A DNA stretch of 49,862 nt from Oceanospirillum sanctuarii (GTDB taxonomy: Bacteria > Pseudomonadota > Gammaproteobacteria > Pseudomonadales > Halomonadaceae): positions 1 to 49,862 of the forward strand of contig NZ_MTBA01000002.1 of assembly GCF_002150805.1 (NCBI RefSeq), written 5' to 3'. The notes beneath the pieces were generated by a model. The model saw only the letters and a list, made by a program, of their open reading frames with translations. It ran no database searches and was not told where the DNA came from. Shown here in pieces: positions 1-9,227 of this stretch (position 1 is the first letter of the stretch; every line of letters begins with the position of its first letter). The translations under genes were made by a program, and so were the position numbers.

Positions 1-95
1 AAGTAAAAAAGTTTCAAAAAAACTGAATATTTTCAAAACGATGCAGCCAAGCCTCTGCAAACACGGGGGCTCACAACACAACAAACGACAGGCAC

Positions 96-129
96 AAAAA
101 AACCCGACACCTAATGGTGCCGGGCTTTT
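96..129 (-). terminator. intrinsic terminator after ppk1
   Basis: Read on the minus strand this is a nine-position GC-rich stem with one mismatch (103-111 against 116-124) and a four-base loop, followed by a run of T (complement of the A run at 95-102). It lies about 30 bases past the ppk1 stop, so it most likely ends the hemB-ppk1 transcript. Confidence 0.8.
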
Positions 130-154
130 CAGTCTATCTCGCTATAGAAAACGA

Positions 155-2368
155 TCAGCTACGCTGGGCGTATGCATCAATCAGTGTTTCCTGAGCACTG
201 ATCTCTTCCGCCTCTTCCTGCCGGTTTGCCGCCGCAGACAGATAAGACCCATCAGTTTGCAGCAACCAACTTTGGCAATTATCCAGCAGATAAGTCTCAA
301 GATCGTTGATCACTCGTTGCGCCAGCTTTTTAGCTGTGATCGGGAAACAGGTTTCCACACGCTTATAGAGATTACGCTCCATAAGATCTGCACTGGCACA
401 ATAGACCTCTTCTTCCCCGCCGTTTTCGAAATAGTAAACGCGGGTATGCTCGAGGAAGCGACCAACGATAGAGCGTACGGTGATATTGTCCGAGACGCCT
501 TCAATACCAGGACGCAAACAGCACATCCCACGGATAATCAGATCACACTTCACACCAGCCTGAGATGCCTTGTATAACGCCTTTATCATTTTAGGGTCAG
601 TCAGGGAGTTGCACTTAAAGATCAGGCGTCCGCCTTTACCCTTCTCGGCCAACTCAGCTTCCCGTTCAATTTTCTCAACCAACGTTTTCTGAAGTGTAAA
701 GGGTGCATGCAGCAACTTCTTCATATTCAGGGTTTTGCCCATACCGGACAGCTGCAGGAAAACCTTGTGCACATCTTCACACAACGCTGGATCGCTGGTG
801 AGCATGCTGTAGTCGGTATAAAGTTTGGCGGTCTTAGCGTGATAGTTACCGGTACCCAGATGAGCGTAGTGACGAATCTTATTACCCTCACGGCGAACAA
901 TATGCATCATTTTCGCATGGGTCTTATAGGCAACCACGCCATAAATCACGACTGCACCTGCTTCCTGAAGACGACTCGCCAACTGCAGGTTGTCCGCCTC
1001 ATCAAAGCGCGCCCGCAGCTCAATCACCACTGTCACTTCTTTGTTGTTCCGAGCCGCATCCACCAGAGCATCCACAATCTGCGAATCCGCACCAGTACGA
1101 TACAGCGTCTGTTTGATAGCCAGCACATCCGGATCACGGGCGGCCTCACGCAGCAGATCGATAATCGGCGTGAAGGATTCAAAAGGATGCTGTAACAGAA
1201 TATCGTTTTGCTGCATCGCTTCGATAATGCTGTTACCCCGACGCAGAGGCTTGGCAGTACCCGGCGTAAAGAGCGGATACATCAACCCCGGACGATCCAG
1301 CTCACCCATCACCGCCATCATGCGGGTCAGGTTAACCGGACCATTCACCTTGTACAGCTCCTGATCGGTCAGACCAAACTGCAGAAGCAACACATCAATC
1401 AATTCCTGCGGACAGGTATCAACCACCTCGAGACGAACCGCATCACCATAACGACGGGACAACAACTCACCTCGTAGGGCGCTTGCCAGATCGCTCACTT
1501 CTTCCGGGTCAACAATCAGGTCGGCATTTCGGGTCAGACGGAACTGGAAGCAACCTTTAACCTTCATCCCCGGGAAGAGCTCTTCCGCATGGGCATGAAT
1601 CATCGATGACAGGAAGACAAAGTTATCGCCGTCATCACAAATCTCATCCGGCACCCGAATCAGGCGCGGCAGAGAACGCGGTGCAGGAATAATCGCCAGT
1701 CCACCTTCACGACCAAAAGCATCTTTACCTTCCAGTGAAACGATAAAGTTAAGACTCTTGTTCACAAGGCGCGGAAATGGGTGGGACGGATCAAGACCAA
1801 TAGGACTGATCACAGGCTGAATCTGATCGCGGAAGAAATCTTTAACCCATTCAGCCTGTTTCTTATTCCAGCTATCACGGCGCAGAAAACGAATACCTTC
1901 GTTTTCCAGCTCAGGAATCAGCTGATCATTCAGAATGCTGTACTGACGCTCAACCTGCTCATGGCAGATATCGCTGACCTGACGGATCAGCTCCTGTGGC
2001 ATCAAACCATCTGCGTCACTTTTCTCTCGGCTGAAAGCAACCTGACGCTTAAGACCTGCAACACGAATTTCAAAGAACTCATCCAGATTGCTGCTGAAGA
2101 TCAGCAGGAACATCAGACGATTCAGAATAGGGTGTGACGTATCCAGCGCCTGTTCCAGCACGCGGATATTGAACTGCAGATGGCTCAGCTCCCGGTTTAT
2201 GTATAACTCAGGGCTGTCCAGATTGATGACATTATCGGTATCTTCCGCAGTCTTACCACGGGTACCACTGTCAGAGCGATTGATTCTCAAGATAGGGCGT
2301 CCTGTACCGCCATCCTGGCCGTAGGAATCCTCTGACGAGGGTGGAACAGTTTGGTTTGATTGGTCCAT
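155..2368 (-). CDS. ppk1: polyphosphate kinase 1
   Basis: Reversibly transfers the gamma phosphate of ATP to inorganic polyphosphate; usually peripheral to the inner membrane. The 737-residue protein has the PPK1 order: N-terminal domain from about residue 53 ([13 protein letters not shown]), middle domain, then two phospholipase-D-like catalytic domains. The two conserved histidines are visible 19 residues apart, H484 in KTHAKM and H503 in [10 protein letters not shown], the spacing of the E. coli pair; H484 would be the phosphorylated one. The first ~50 residues are polar, low complexity and absent from the shorter E. coli enzyme. The ATG has GGAGAG six bases upstream. hemB lies 42 bases upstream on the same strand, so the two are probably cotranscribed; this pairing is also known in Pseudomonas. 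Confidence 0.97.
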   Translation of the reverse strand: MDQSNQTVPPSSEDSYGQDGGTGRPILRINRSDSGTRGKTAEDTDNVINLDSPELYINRELSHLQFNIRVLEQALDTSHPILNRLMFLLIFSSNLDEFFEIRVAGLKRQVAFSREKSDADGLMPQELIRQVSDICHEQVERQYSILNDQLIPELENEGIRFLRRDSWNKKQAEWVKDFFRDQIQPVISPIGLDPSHPFPRLVNKSLNFIVSLEGKDAFGREGGLAIIPAPRSLPRLIRVPDEICDDGDNFVFLSSMIHAHAEELFPGMKVKGCFQFRLTRNADLIVDPEEVSDLASALRGELLSRRYGDAVRLEVVDTCPQELIDVLLLQFGLTDQELYKVNGPVNLTRMMAVMGELDRPGLMYPLFTPGTAKPLRRGNSIIEAMQQNDILLQHPFESFTPIIDLLREAARDPDVLAIKQTLYRTGADSQIVDALVDAARNNKEVTVVIELRARFDEADNLQLASRLQEAGAVVIYGVVAYKTHAKMMHIVRREGNKIRHYAHLGTGNYHAKTAKLYTDYSMLTSDPALCEDVHKVFLQLSGMGKTLNMKKLLHAPFTLQKTLVEKIEREAELAEKGKGGRLIFKCNSLTDPKMIKALYKASQAGVKCDLIIRGMCCLRPGIEGVSDNITVRSIVGRFLEHTRVYYFENGGEEEVYCASADLMERNLYKRVETCFPITAKKLAQRVINDLETYLLDNCQSWLLQTDGSYLSAAANRQEEAEEISAQETLIDAYAQRS

Positions 2369-2410
2369 GGAATACTCTCCGTAGTTTTCACCGGCCCACC
2401 CTCGTTTCAG

Positions 2411-3424
<1,014 letters not shown>

Positions 3425-3451
3425 TCACACTCCACAAAAAAGGAGAATCAC

Positions 3452-3505
3452 CTGCCTCTTTAAAGTATCCATCACCAAGATGACAAAAATATTTCAAAGA
3501 GGCAG
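3452..3505 (-). promoter_or_regulatory. long inverted repeat in the hemB leader
   Basis: A perfect 10-base inverted repeat (CTGCCTCTTT at 3452-3461, its complement at 3496-3505) with a 34-base loop lies 33 bases upstream of the hemB GTG. In the transcript it would form a stem-loop, with a run of T about ten bases after it (complement of the A run near 3436-3441). It could be a leader control element or weak attenuator. I found no convincing promoter in the remaining ~200 bases between hemB and the divergent gene at 3714. Confidence 0.45.
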
Positions 3506-3713
3506 AGTCCATAATTAACTTATCCGATCAATGGTCACGCGCGGCCGTTATAAAATCAAGTAGGGAAATTCATAGCCTGATCACGGAACCGGACTGATCA
3601 ATAAAAATCATACATAAGACAACCCTAAACCAGTTATGCTTCTGACAGACCGTTTATCAAAACGTTATCAACTGACAAGCTGATTAATACCCAAGCTTTC
3701 GAAGGCAAAATCT

Positions 3714-4511
3714 ATGGATGAATCCACAATCCGACTTACTGTGTTTTTAAGCCTGATCCTGACTCTTGGCATTGCTCAGAAGCTTTTCCCTCGCCGAAAA
3801 CCCTCTTATCCATTACTCAGGCGCTGGCTGACCAATTTTGGCATCGTGATCATCGACAGCATCATTGTTCGCTTCGCTTTGGGCGCTATGCTGCCAGTTG
3901 CCGTGGCAGATTGGGCTCTGGAAAACGATATTGGCCTGTTTAATGTCACAGATACGCCCTGGTTACTGGCCGTTATCGCATCCGTGATCCTTCTGGATGG
4001 CCTGATCTACTGGCAGCACCGCATCTTCCATCGAGTGCCGATCCTATGGCGATTACACAGAGTTCATCACTATGATGCTGACTACGACCTCTCCACTGCA
4101 CTTCGTTTTCACCCGATTGAAATCGTGCTGTCGGTACTGATCAAAAATGCAGCCATCCTGCTGCTTGGTGCACCAGCTGTCGCCGTTATTATTTTTGAGA
4201 TATTGCTGAATGGGATGGCACTGTTTAACCATTCAAATCTCGCCCTGCCGACCAAAGCAGATCGTCTGATCAGGCGCCTTTTTGTTACTCCTGATATGCA
4301 TCGGGTACACCACTCCATCTATTCCAGAGAGATGCACAGTAACTTCGGTTTCAACCTGAGTATCTGGGATCGCTTGTTTTCCAGCTATGTCGCACAGCCC
4401 CAAGATGGCCATGCTGAAATGCAGATAGGTCAGCCGGATGCTGGGAAATTACCCACAAACAACCTACTCTGGTTATTAGGCTCTGCCCTAAAACAGAAGG
4501 TGAAGTACTGA
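3714..4511 (+). CDS. sterol desaturase / fatty acid hydroxylase superfamily membrane protein
   Basis: A 265-residue integral membrane protein with hydrophobic segments near residues 6-22, 40-62, 83-100 and 137-165. The superfamily's histidine signature for a non-heme di-iron centre is present: HRIFH (102-106), HRVHH (115-119), FHPIE (H133), a single H173, and HRVHH (196-200) followed by H208. Members use O2 to hydroxylate or desaturate lipids or sterols, or cleave ether lipids; the substrate cannot be read from sequence. It stands alone on the plus strand between divergent hemB and elbB, and a 7-base inverted repeat spans its stop codon (4505-4530). Superfamily call is firm; the reaction is unknown. 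Confidence 0.88.
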   Translation: MDESTIRLTVFLSLILTLGIAQKLFPRRKPSYPLLRRWLTNFGIVIIDSIIVRFALGAMLPVAVADWALENDIGLFNVTDTPWLLAVIASVILLDGLIYWQHRIFHRVPILWRLHRVHHYDADYDLSTALRFHPIEIVLSVLIKNAAILLLGAPAVAVIIFEILLNGMALFNHSNLALPTKADRLIRRLFVTPDMHRVHHSIYSREMHSNFGFNLSIWDRLFSSYVAQPQDGHAEMQIGQPDAGKLPTNNLLWLLGSALKQKVKY

Positions 4512-4530
4512 CCCGAATAGCTTTCAGTAC
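4505..4530 (+). repeat. inverted repeat over the hydroxylase stop codon
   Basis: GTACTGA at 4505-4511 (containing the TGA stop) is repeated in inverted form at 4524-4530 with a 12-base loop. No T run follows, so it is not a classical terminator; it could protect the 3' end of the mRNA. Confidence 0.35.
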
Positions 4531-4644
4531 AGCGCCAGCTCCTGCCCGATCCCTCTGGATACACCTGTTAGCATCTAAGAGTGAATTGTAAGCCTGTTGG
4601 TAAATCTGTAGCGTCAGTACAAAACTGACCTGAAGGAGACAGCT

Positions 4645-5301
4645 ATGAGAACAAAAAAAGTTGCGGTTATTCTTTCCGGTTGCGGCGTGTTTGATGGCGC
4701 AGAAATATTCGAAGCCACTCTGACACTTCTGCACCTTGACCGGCATGATGCGGAGATCACCTGTTTTGCTCCGGATATCGAACAACATCATGTGATTGAG
4801 CACAGAACCGGCGAGCCGATGGCAGAAAAGCGCAATGTGCTGACCGAGGCCAGCCGTATAAACCGAGGGGAAGTGCAGCCTTTACAGGAGGCCAACCCAA
4901 ATAATTATGATGCGGTTATCGTGCCGGGTGGTTTTGGTGTCGCAAAGAACTTCTCAGACTTCGCCTTCAAAGGCGGTGACTGCGATGTTTACGAGCCTTT
5001 TGCAGAGCTGATCCGGGGCTTCCATGAGCAACGCAAGCCGATCGGCATGATCTGCATCGCTCCGGTATTGCTGCCTAAAATTTTAGGCAAGGGTATCAGC
5101 TGCACTGTTGGTCATGGCGCAGCTGCATCCGGTGAAGTTAATAGCATGGGCGGCGTGCATATTGGCTGCAATGTGGACGGCATCGTTGTGGACTTTGAAC
5201 ACAGAGTGATTACAACACCGGCCTATATGGAAGCCAAACGCATCTCTGAGGCTGAGAAAGGTATTTCCGCTCTGGTAGAAAAAGTGATCAGCATGTGCTG
5301 A
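4645..5301 (+). CDS. elbB: ElbB-type glyoxalase, DJ-1/PfpI superfamily
   Basis: The 218-residue protein matches ElbB (isoprenoid biosynthesis glyoxalase ElbB), a DJ-1/PfpI class I amidotransferase-like protein. Visible marks are SGCGVFDGAE (11-20), the VPGGFGVAKN loop (93-102) and the nucleophile-elbow cysteine C137 in GMICIAP. E. coli ElbB has weak glyoxalase activity; a link to isoprenoid synthesis is historical rather than mechanistic. The start is ATG with a strong GAAGGAG site. The TGA stop at 5299-5301 abuts the stop of the convergent GYP gene at 5302-5304, and both lie in one palindrome. Confidence 0.92.
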   Translation: MRTKKVAVILSGCGVFDGAEIFEATLTLLHLDRHDAEITCFAPDIEQHHVIEHRTGEPMAEKRNVLTEASRINRGEVQPLQEANPNNYDAVIVPGGFGVAKNFSDFAFKGGDCDVYEPFAELIRGFHEQRKPIGMICIAPVLLPKILGKGISCTVGHGAAASGEVNSMGGVHIGCNVDGIVVDFEHRVITTPAYMEAKRISEAEKGISALVEKVISMC

Positions 5302-5305
5302 TCAC
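5279..5305 (-). terminator. palindromic terminator shared with the elbB 3' end
   Basis: A perfect inverted repeat (GTGATCAGCA at 5284-5293, TG, mirrored half at 5296-5305) contains the stop codons of elbB and of the minus-strand GYP gene. On the minus strand the stem is followed by five T (A run 5279-5283), fitting an intrinsic terminator for the ODP-GYP operon that sits inside the coding end of elbB. On the plus strand there is no good T run. Confidence 0.6.
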
Positions 5306-6489
5306 ATAATTCTCTTCTTCTGAACCTGAAGCGCCTGAATCCCCCAAAGGGTTGCCGGATTAACGGCAACCTGATCTTTCTGACTGCAGGTTGCTCTGAT
5401 CGTGAATTCCCGGATTCCTGTATTCCGTCGACGGGGACTGAGGAAAACATTGCCATCGGCTTTGCGCACACTGGCCACCAAGGGCTCTTTCGGGCTTTGC
5501 GTACGACCAACCACTACCGCGAGCTCACCGTTTTGCAGCTTCACATAAACGCCCGGTGGGTATAGTCCCAGTTCATGTACAAAGATGGTCGTCAGACGCT
5601 CATCAACACTTTGCCCACGCTGAACAAACAACTCTCTTAACGTCGCCTTATAGGAAACCGGTTCCCGATAAGGACGCGGCGTCACCATAGCGCAATATAC
5701 ATCAGACAAGGCAATAATCTTGGCCTCAATCGGCAAGGCATCAGCCTTCAGCCCACGAGGGTAACCACTGCCATCCGGACGCTCATGATGGCTCTTCACC
5801 AACTTAATCCAGTATTCATCCTTAACACTCACAGATTCCAGCATGGCGGCACTCACTTCCGGATGCTTCTCGATCACTTCACGCTGCTGCTCAGTCAGAG
5901 GCTTACGCTGCTGGTGCAGTTTTACCTGATAGGCATTCATTGCGATGTTGCCAGTCAGTGCCGCTGCCAGCATGGGCAGTTTCTTCTCCTGCTCAATCTC
6001 CAGACGCAGTGCGATCACCTCGCACAGCACCGCACACTGCACGGGGTGCAGAATATGGTATGGGAAGCTATCGATCAGATGCACCGCGCCTATCATGGCA
6101 TCCGCATCGTAGGCCACCAGTCCCTGCAGATAGGTAACGATACCCATAGTGCGTTTATAGACCGCATCTTCCGGCGGGTTCTGTTTCTTTTCGATGTACT
6201 GAAACAGTTCCGACAGCCTCAGACACAGATCTTCAAACTCTGCAAAAGGGTTTACCGAGCGATTAAAGGTGACCGGCTTGAGTGTTTTTTCCTCTTCCTC
6301 ATCATCACCGATCTCACGGGCGTACAGCCCCACCCGCATCAGAATGTCACGCTGACGTTCCGTCCGTATCACAGAGCCTTTCGCCATCAGCAATTTTCCG
6401 AACTCATCATAAACCGGCCAGGGCACTGGCTGGTTTACAATCAGTTCATCTGCTGAGATTGAGCTAAGCTCAAAATCCTTCATGATCAT
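5302..6489 (-). CDS. degenerate HD-GYP domain protein (HD dyad replaced by Gly-Asn)
   Basis: The 395-residue protein has an N-terminal ~65-residue domain of the kind that precedes HD-GYP domains (PVYDEFGKLLMAKGSVI), an acidic linker (61-68, GDDEEEEK), and an HD-GYP-like domain from about 145 to 320. Retained are H148, H209 (KHPEVSAAML), H234/H235 in HHERPDGSGYPRGL and D263 in LSDVYCAM. Where active enzymes read LLHDIGK this one reads LTGNIAM (178-184): the metal-binding His-Asp and the following lysine are lost. HD-GYP proteins hydrolyse cyclic di-GMP; this copy is probably a binder or protein-interaction partner rather than an active phosphodiesterase (inference). The ATG at 6489 has AGGA nine bases upstream; ATG 6483 is an alternative. 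It is the last gene of a three-gene unit with two ODP proteins. Confidence 0.85.
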   Translation of the reverse strand: MIMKDFELSSISADELIVNQPVPWPVYDEFGKLLMAKGSVIRTERQRDILMRVGLYAREIGDDEEEEKTLKPVTFNRSVNPFAEFEDLCLRLSELFQYIEKKQNPPEDAVYKRTMGIVTYLQGLVAYDADAMIGAVHLIDSFPYHILHPVQCAVLCEVIALRLEIEQEKKLPMLAAALTGNIAMNAYQVKLHQQRKPLTEQQREVIEKHPEVSAAMLESVSVKDEYWIKLVKSHHERPDGSGYPRGLKADALPIEAKIIALSDVYCAMVTPRPYREPVSYKATLRELFVQRGQSVDERLTTIFVHELGLYPPGVYVKLQNGELAVVVGRTQSPKEPLVASVRKADGNVFLSPRRRNTGIREFTIRATCSQKDQVAVNPATLWGIQALQVQKKRIM

Positions 6490-6519
6490 AGGCTTACTTC
6501 CTGCCAGACATCTGGCTTA

Positions 6520-7314
6520 CTAAAAGCGTTCATCCCTGTAGATCTGTTCAATGTAATCGCCGCCACAACGCAGCTCACTGAACCAGCCCAGAAAACGTTC
6601 AATCTGATCTTCCGGGAAAATAGAACCGTGCTGTGGCACGATCATTTTGATATCTAACTGACGCACCTGCTCCACCCAGCGGGCACACACCTGATTACTG
6701 TGCATATAGCGCTTGTGGAAACCTTCCATAAAAGGCAAATGGGCATCAAAATCTTCGACAAACATGGTGCGCTTACCGGGAGGAAATATCGCGGCACCGA
6801 TATCACCGGAAAAAAGAATCTTGGAACGACTGTCGTAGATACTGAAATTCCCCTCACTGTGTAAAAAGTGTGCAGGAACCATGGCGATATAATCGCCGGT
6901 ATCCAAGCTGATACGCCCCCCACCATCAGGTACAGCAACGACCCGATCCACATCTTCCATGCCAAAGTGAGAAACAAAATGCAGCCAGAGCCGCGAAATC
7001 AGGAGATCCGCATCCGTAGTTTTCATCCAGTAAGGAATCGATGAGCAAACGTCCGGGTCCTGATGGGTCGCAAACAGATAACGGATCTGACGAGGGTTGA
7101 TCACCCGCATAATGTTTTCCAGAACATGATGGAAAACATAGGTGCCACCCGGATCGAAAAAATATCCCTTATCGTTATTTACCACCAGACACTGGTTGGT
7201 CTGAACAAAAGAGTCTGCCCCCTCCTGTTCTTCCCAGCCAAACCAGACCACCTGATGTTCATCGTCCTCATACAGAATCTTGCTCTCATCTACCCGGGTA
7301 ATCTGCTCAGACAT
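6520..7314 (-). CDS. ODP-family di-iron metallo-beta-lactamase-fold protein, copy 1
   Basis: The 264 residues form a metallo-beta-lactamase fold of the ODP (oxygen-binding di-iron protein) type, related to the N-terminal domain of flavodiiron proteins but without flavodoxin. The metal-site motifs are ATHQDPDV (H84, D86, D88), AHFLHSEGNF (H149), FSGDIGAA (D171) and PQHG (H229). Compared with the flavodiiron HxExDH motif, the glutamate is aspartate and the final histidine is valine (V89). Known ODPs bind O2 at a di-iron site, and in Treponema one acts in chemotaxis signalling; a sensory role here is inference. It lies 40 bases after the paralogue (stop 7355) and 30 bases before the GYP gene, with a GAGGTGA site close to its ATG. 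Confidence 0.85.
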   Translation of the reverse strand: MSEQITRVDESKILYEDDEHQVVWFGWEEQEGADSFVQTNQCLVVNNDKGYFFDPGGTYVFHHVLENIMRVINPRQIRYLFATHQDPDVCSSIPYWMKTTDADLLISRLWLHFVSHFGMEDVDRVVAVPDGGGRISLDTGDYIAMVPAHFLHSEGNFSIYDSRSKILFSGDIGAAIFPPGKRTMFVEDFDAHLPFMEGFHKRYMHSNQVCARWVEQVRQLDIKMIVPQHGSIFPEDQIERFLGWFSELRCGGDYIEQIYRDERF

Positions 7315-7354
7315 CGCTCACCTCATTTCTTATTGTTTTCCATCGGAATGTCCT

Positions 7355-8128
7355 TCAGGACAGCGCATTGTCGTAGATCAGATCAATCAGGTCGGTGCCG
7401 CACTCCAGCTGCTCCAACCATTCAAAAAACTGATTAACGTGTTCTTTCGGAATAATGGCCCCGTGTTGCGGTACGATTCGGTCAATCTCCAGATCCCGCA
7501 CACTCGCCACCCAACGGCGGGTTGCTACATTGTTGCCCATGTAACGCTTATGGAAGCCTTCCATATATTTCAGGTGTGTATCCCAATCATCCACTTCGAG
7601 ATAGCGCTCTCCCACCGGAAATACCGCAGCCCCGATATCACCGGAAAAGAGCGTTTTGGAACGGGTGTCGTAGAAACAGAAATTACCTTCACTGTGCAAA
7701 AAATGCGCAGGCATCAGTTTGATGTACTCATCATCCAACAGGCGAATCTGCTTACCGCTGTCTTCGATGGCCACCAAACGGGAGTTATCACTGAAACCAA
7801 AGTGGGACACAAAACGGATCCAAAGACGGGAAACCAGCAAACGGGCACTGGTGGCTTTCAGCCAGAGAGTAATGGAGGAGAGAACATCCGGATCCTGATG
7901 GGTCGCCAGAATGTAGCGGATCTGACTCAGGGGAACATACTTATTCACCTCAGCCGCAACATCGGCAAAGATAAAGGCACCACCGGGATCCAGTAGATAG
8001 GCGTTATCCGCATTGATAATCAAAAGCTGATTAGACTGAACGAGGGACTCATGCTCATGATCCTCCCAGCCGAACCAGATCACCTGATGGTCATCGTCTT
8101 CGTAGAGGATTTTGCTCTGATCAACCAT
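7355..8128 (-). CDS. ODP-family di-iron metallo-beta-lactamase-fold protein, copy 2
   Basis: A 257-residue paralogue of the next gene, clearly similar along its whole length (shared SKILYEDD, ATHQDPDV, AHFLHSEGNF, LFSGDIGAA, EGFHKRYM, VPQHG). Metal residues are H77, D79, D81, H142, D164 and H222. I chose ATG 8128, eleven bases after AAGGA, giving an N-terminus aligned with the paralogue; a longer reading from TTG 8152 is less likely. It heads the apparent ODP-ODP-GYP operon, and 5' of it lie several inverted repeats that could be control sites. The two copies diverge in the variable loops, so the duplication is not recent. Probable role: oxygen or redox sensing, unproven. Confidence 0.83.
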   Translation of the reverse strand: MVDQSKILYEDDDHQVIWFGWEDHEHESLVQSNQLLIINADNAYLLDPGGAFIFADVAAEVNKYVPLSQIRYILATHQDPDVLSSITLWLKATSARLLVSRLWIRFVSHFGFSDNSRLVAIEDSGKQIRLLDDEYIKLMPAHFLHSEGNFCFYDTRSKTLFSGDIGAAVFPVGERYLEVDDWDTHLKYMEGFHKRYMGNNVATRRWVASVRDLEIDRIVPQHGAIIPKEHVNQFFEWLEQLECGTDLIDLIYDNALS

Positions 8129-8208
8129 GATCAAAAATATCCTTATTAGCAATTTTGAAAGGACCAGCCAAAGCCCGAAAAGCTCTCGAAATCAAAAGGC
8201 TGGTTAAA

Positions 8209-8251
8209 GCTGCGACACAGAAAATAGAAGAAAACAGGTAACTGTCGCAGC
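8209..8251. repeat. 9-bp inverted repeat upstream of the ODP operon
   Basis: GCTGCGACA at 8209-8217 and TGTCGCAGC at 8243-8251 form a perfect inverted repeat with a 25-base spacer, about 80-120 bases before the first ODP start. It could be an mRNA leader stem or a protein-binding pair. Just inside it, towards the gene, CCAGCC near 8164 and GGCTGG near 8199 form another. Confidence 0.4.
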
Positions 8252-8321
8252 CGTCTATTTAAGACCAGATGCGCAGAAATTAACTTGATCTGAAACAAGA
8301 GTGGCGGGCTATCAGAGATCT

Positions 8322-8335
8322 CTTACATTTGTAAG
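8322..8335. promoter_or_regulatory. palindrome upstream of the ODP operon
   Basis: CTTACA-TT-TGTAAG is a perfect 6+2+6 dyad about 195 bases before the first ODP gene, within the 287-base gene-free stretch between that gene and tatC. Size and symmetry suit a dimeric regulator; its identity is unknown. Confidence 0.35.
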
Positions 8336-8380
8336 TCAGAACACCTACGACCAGAGCCGAGGGGCATACTATTGACGTTG

Positions 8381-8404
8381 TACCGACATAAATACCGACA
8401 TAAA
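8381..8404. repeat. perfect tandem 12-bp repeat
   Basis: TACCGACATAAA occurs twice head to tail (8381-8392 and 8393-8404), directly downstream of the tatC terminator stem. Function unknown; two copies could be a slippage duplication. Confidence 0.8.
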
Positions 8405-8430
8405 AAAAGAGCCGCTTATTGCGACTCTTC
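8402..8430 (-). terminator. terminator overlapping the tatC stop codon
   Basis: On the minus strand an eight-position stem with one mismatch and a short loop is followed by seven T (A run 8402-8408). The tatC stop codon (8416-8418) lies in the loop, so coding end and terminator overlap. Confidence 0.65.
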
Positions 8431-9225
8431 TTCTGAGGCTTCACCGGAAGCTTCTTTTTCCTTTTCCGCTGATCGCTTCACCAAACGCGACATCAGAATC
8501 CCCAGCTCAAACAGCAACCACATGGGCACAGCCAGAAGAGTTTGAGAGATCACATCCGGCGGTGTCAGCAGCATGCCGATGACAAAACAGAAGATCACCA
8601 CATAAGGACGCTTCTCAGACAAGGCTTCCACCGTAGTAATACCGGTCCAGACCAGAATAAAGGTCGCTACCGGAATCTCAAAGGCGACACCAAAGGCAAA
8701 GAACAGCTTGAGGACAAAATTCAGGTACGAATTAATATCCGTCATTACCGCAATGTCAGTCGGGCCTGCCGAGGTAAAGAAAGCAAAGATCAGTGGAAAA
8801 ACAACGTAGTAAGCAAATACAGCACCGGAATAAAACAGGATCACACTGGATGCCAGCAGCGGCATCGCAATCTTCTTCTCATGCTGATACAGACCCGGCG
8901 CAATAAAACTCCATACCTGATACAACACATAGGGAATGGCTGCAAAAAGTGCCGTTACCAATGTCAGCTTGAAAGGCGCAAGGAAGGGCGATGCAACTTC
9001 CGTTGCGATCATCTGAGTTCCCGGCGGCAACAGAGCCCGCAGCGGTTCAGAGACGATCAGATAAAGCTCATTGGAGAAAGGATATAGGGCCAAAAAGGCA
9101 ACCAGAATCACCACCACCGAGCGCAGGAGTTTTCCTCTCAGCTCGATCAGGTGTTCAATCAAAGGCGCGTGTTTACCTTCCTCAGGAATAACCGGCGGAA
9201 GCTGAGGCGCTTCATTCTGACTCAT
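8416..9225 (-). CDS. tatC: Sec-independent protein translocase TatC
   Basis: Core membrane subunit of the twin-arginine translocase; with TatB it forms the receptor for folded, RR-signal-bearing proteins. The 269 residues show six hydrophobic segments and TatC hallmarks: an N-terminal cytoplasmic LIEHLIELRGKLLRS region and the FIAPGLYQHEKK motif in the first cytoplasmic loop. The tail (SAEKEKEASGEASEEESQ) is charged and variable. It follows tatB with only two bases between, and the terminator overlaps its stop codon, so it ends the tatABC unit. Confidence 0.97.
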   Translation of the reverse strand: MSQNEAPQLPPVIPEEGKHAPLIEHLIELRGKLLRSVVVILVAFLALYPFSNELYLIVSEPLRALLPPGTQMIATEVASPFLAPFKLTLVTALFAAIPYVLYQVWSFIAPGLYQHEKKIAMPLLASSVILFYSGAVFAYYVVFPLIFAFFTSAGPTDIAVMTDINSYLNFVLKLFFAFGVAFEIPVATFILVWTGITTVEALSEKRPYVVIFCFVIGMLLTPPDVISQTLLAVPMWLLFELGILMSRLVKRSAEKEKEASGEASEEESQ

Positions 9226-9227
9226 AA

